From: an uncultured Clostridia bacterium
Lineage (GTDB): Bacteria > Bacillota > Clostridia > Peptostreptococcales > Anaerovoracaceae
Assembly: GCA_945788655.1 (NCBI GenBank)
Contig: CALZMV010000071.1
Span: forward strand, 1 to 6,956
Reading direction: 5' to 3'
Length of the DNA: 6,956 bases
Made by a program: the position numbers and the translations under genes. Shown here piece by piece: positions 6,330-6,956 of the stretch. Position 1 is the first letter of the stretch. Every line of letters begins with the position of its first letter. The notes beneath the pieces were generated by a model. The model was not told the origin of the DNA, made no database searches, and saw only the letters and a list, made by a program, of their open reading frames with translations.

Positions 6330-6354
6330 TTTAATTACCTTTTAGGTAATTAAA
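6330..6354. promoter_or_regulatory. Operator-like inverted repeat O2, upstream of the -35 box
   Basis: TTTAATTACCT (6330-6340) and AGGTAATTAAA (6344-6354) form a perfect 11-base inverted repeat around TTT. Its core is ATTACC-N5-GGTAAT (6334-6350), identical in half-sites and spacing to O1. The centres of O1 and O2 are 66 bases apart. O2 ends about 14 bases upstream of the -35 box and touches the hairpin of the thiN terminator. The longer arms suggest it may be the stronger site. Confidence 0.7.
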
Positions 6355-6386
6355 TAGAGCAAGCAATTTACTGCCTGCTCTATTTA
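6351..6386 (-). terminator. Hairpin terminator after thiN
   Basis: TAAATAGAGCA (6351-6361) pairs with TGCTCTATTTA (6376-6386). A further GCA/TGC pairing (6363-6365 with 6372-6374) lies beyond one A/C mismatch. In the minus-strand RNA the stem ends in the A/U-rich UAUUUAAUUA, and the hairpin starts 37 bases after the thiN stop. It separates thiN transcription from the toxin-antitoxin promoter. Its 3' edge overlaps O2 by four bases. Confidence 0.65.
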
Positions 6387-6422
6387 AATTCAAATGATTA
6401 GAATATTTCCTTTCATCCTTAA

Positions 6423-6956
6423 CTAAAACACCTTAATAAGAAGCAACTTCCCTTCTTTTACCGTTACCACCGCTTCCTGACCGGGCAGCACTTCATTGCT
6501 TACGCCGTACTGGTAATCGCAGGTAATCTCCCCGTTTTCCAGAGGATATTTGGCTCCTTCAATGCAGATTCCTTTAGCACATCCCGAAATGTTCAAAAGA
6601 GAAAAGAAGGAATATCTGTCGCCGATATAAACAGCCTTGTCAGAAACGATTTCCATCTCAGAATAATCGTCAATGATGATGCCCTTCTTTCCGAGATCGT
6701 CAAGCTTGAGCAGGATTGACACGTTTCCCAGCGTATGGTCCAGCCTTGCGCCCACAACACCAATTAAGAGAAATTCCTCATAGCCTCTTTTTATTGCCTC
6801 CTTAACGGCAAATACAGTGTCCGTATCATCCTTTTCACACGGAAGCACTATAGTTTCTATATCCATATGCGGATTCTCATGAGAATCGAAATCACCTACA
6901 ATAAGGTCCGGTGCTGCCTGCAGGCTGTCAAGGTGCTTAAGTCCGCTGTCGCAGAA
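6423..6956 (-). CDS. thiN: Thiamine pyrophosphokinase, 5' end beyond the window
   Basis: The 177 C-terminal residues present belong to thiamine pyrophosphokinase (thiamine + ATP to thiamine diphosphate + AMP), a cytosolic enzyme that salvages thiamine into its cofactor form. Conserved elements in order are FCDSGLKHL near the window edge, the Mg/ATP-binding GDFDS (residues 21-25 of the visible part), LPCEKDDTDTVFA (with the characteristic KD-x-TD motif), and GVVGARLDHTLGN (the G-x-R-x-DH-x-x-N motif). These are followed by the beta-rich C-terminal thiamine-binding domain that ends at IKVF. Only the first few dozen residues are missing. The internal ATG at 6866 is not the start, because the frame stays open to the edge and contains the GDFDS motif upstream. 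In Bacillota the gene often lies downstream of rsgA and rpe, but that region is outside the window. Confidence 0.93.
   Translation of the reverse strand, partial: FCDSGLKHLDSLQAAPDLIVGDFDSHENPHMDIETIVLPCEKDDTDTVFAVKEAIKRGYEEFLLIGVVGARLDHTLGNVSILLKLDDLGKKGIIIDDYSEMEIVSDKAVYIGDRYSFFSLLNISGCAKGICIEGAKYPLENGEITCDYQYGVSNEVLPGQEAVVTVKEGKLLLIKVF

Noticed and set aside
1..6956. CRISPR array, tRNA/rRNA gene, insertion sequence or prophage genes
   Set aside because: No regularly spaced repeats, RNA gene signatures, transposase or integrase motifs, or long terminal inverted repeats were found by reading both strands.

Overview
This 6956-base window looks like chromosomal DNA from a low-to-moderate GC Gram-positive anaerobe, probably a member of the Clostridia (Bacillota). 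That assignment rests on strong AGGAGG-type ribosome binding sites, A/T-rich sigma-A-like promoters, a group II ECF-type S component, a long two-module U32 protein of the kind common in Clostridia, and a ThiN-type thiamine pyrophosphokinase. No species can be named from the sequence alone.

Layout. Bases 1-3224 (minus strand) hold a two-gene operon. A 747-residue U32/DUF3656 protein, related to the RlhA and TrhP RNA hydroxylation factors, is followed 36 bases later by an ABC-F ATPase that runs off the left edge. A roughly 270-base A/T-rich divergent region (3225-3494) carries promoter-like elements and several short palindromes. Bases 3495-4742 (plus strand) hold a tightly coupled pair: an ECF transporter S component and a small metal-dependent amidohydrolase, closed by a hairpin terminator at 4767-4800. 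Bases 4806-6354 (minus strand) form a self-contained toxin-antitoxin module: a HigB-like toxin, then an overlapping antitoxin in which a HigA-like HTH domain is fused to an ImmA/IrrE (HEXXH) metallopeptidase domain. A readable promoter and two matching inverted repeats precede it. Bases 6423-6956 (minus strand) are the C-terminal part of thiamine pyrophosphokinase (thiN), closed by its own hairpin terminator at 6351-6386.

How the parts work together. The U32/ABC-F pair plausibly acts on the translation apparatus, through RNA hydroxylation and a ribosome-associated ATPase. The S-component/amidohydrolase pair plausibly imports a small vitamin-like or heterocyclic compound and hydrolyses or decarboxylates it; the substrate cannot be read from the sequence. 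The toxin-antitoxin module is more A/T-rich than its neighbours and lies between two terminators, which suggests an acquired cassette. Its two ATTACC-N5-GGTAAT repeats, one over the predicted transcription start and one upstream of the -35 box, suggest autoregulation by the HTH domain.

The most notable element is the protease-fused antitoxin with its twin operators. The architecture belongs to recognised families, but the way the protease domain controls the toxin is a reasonable open question.
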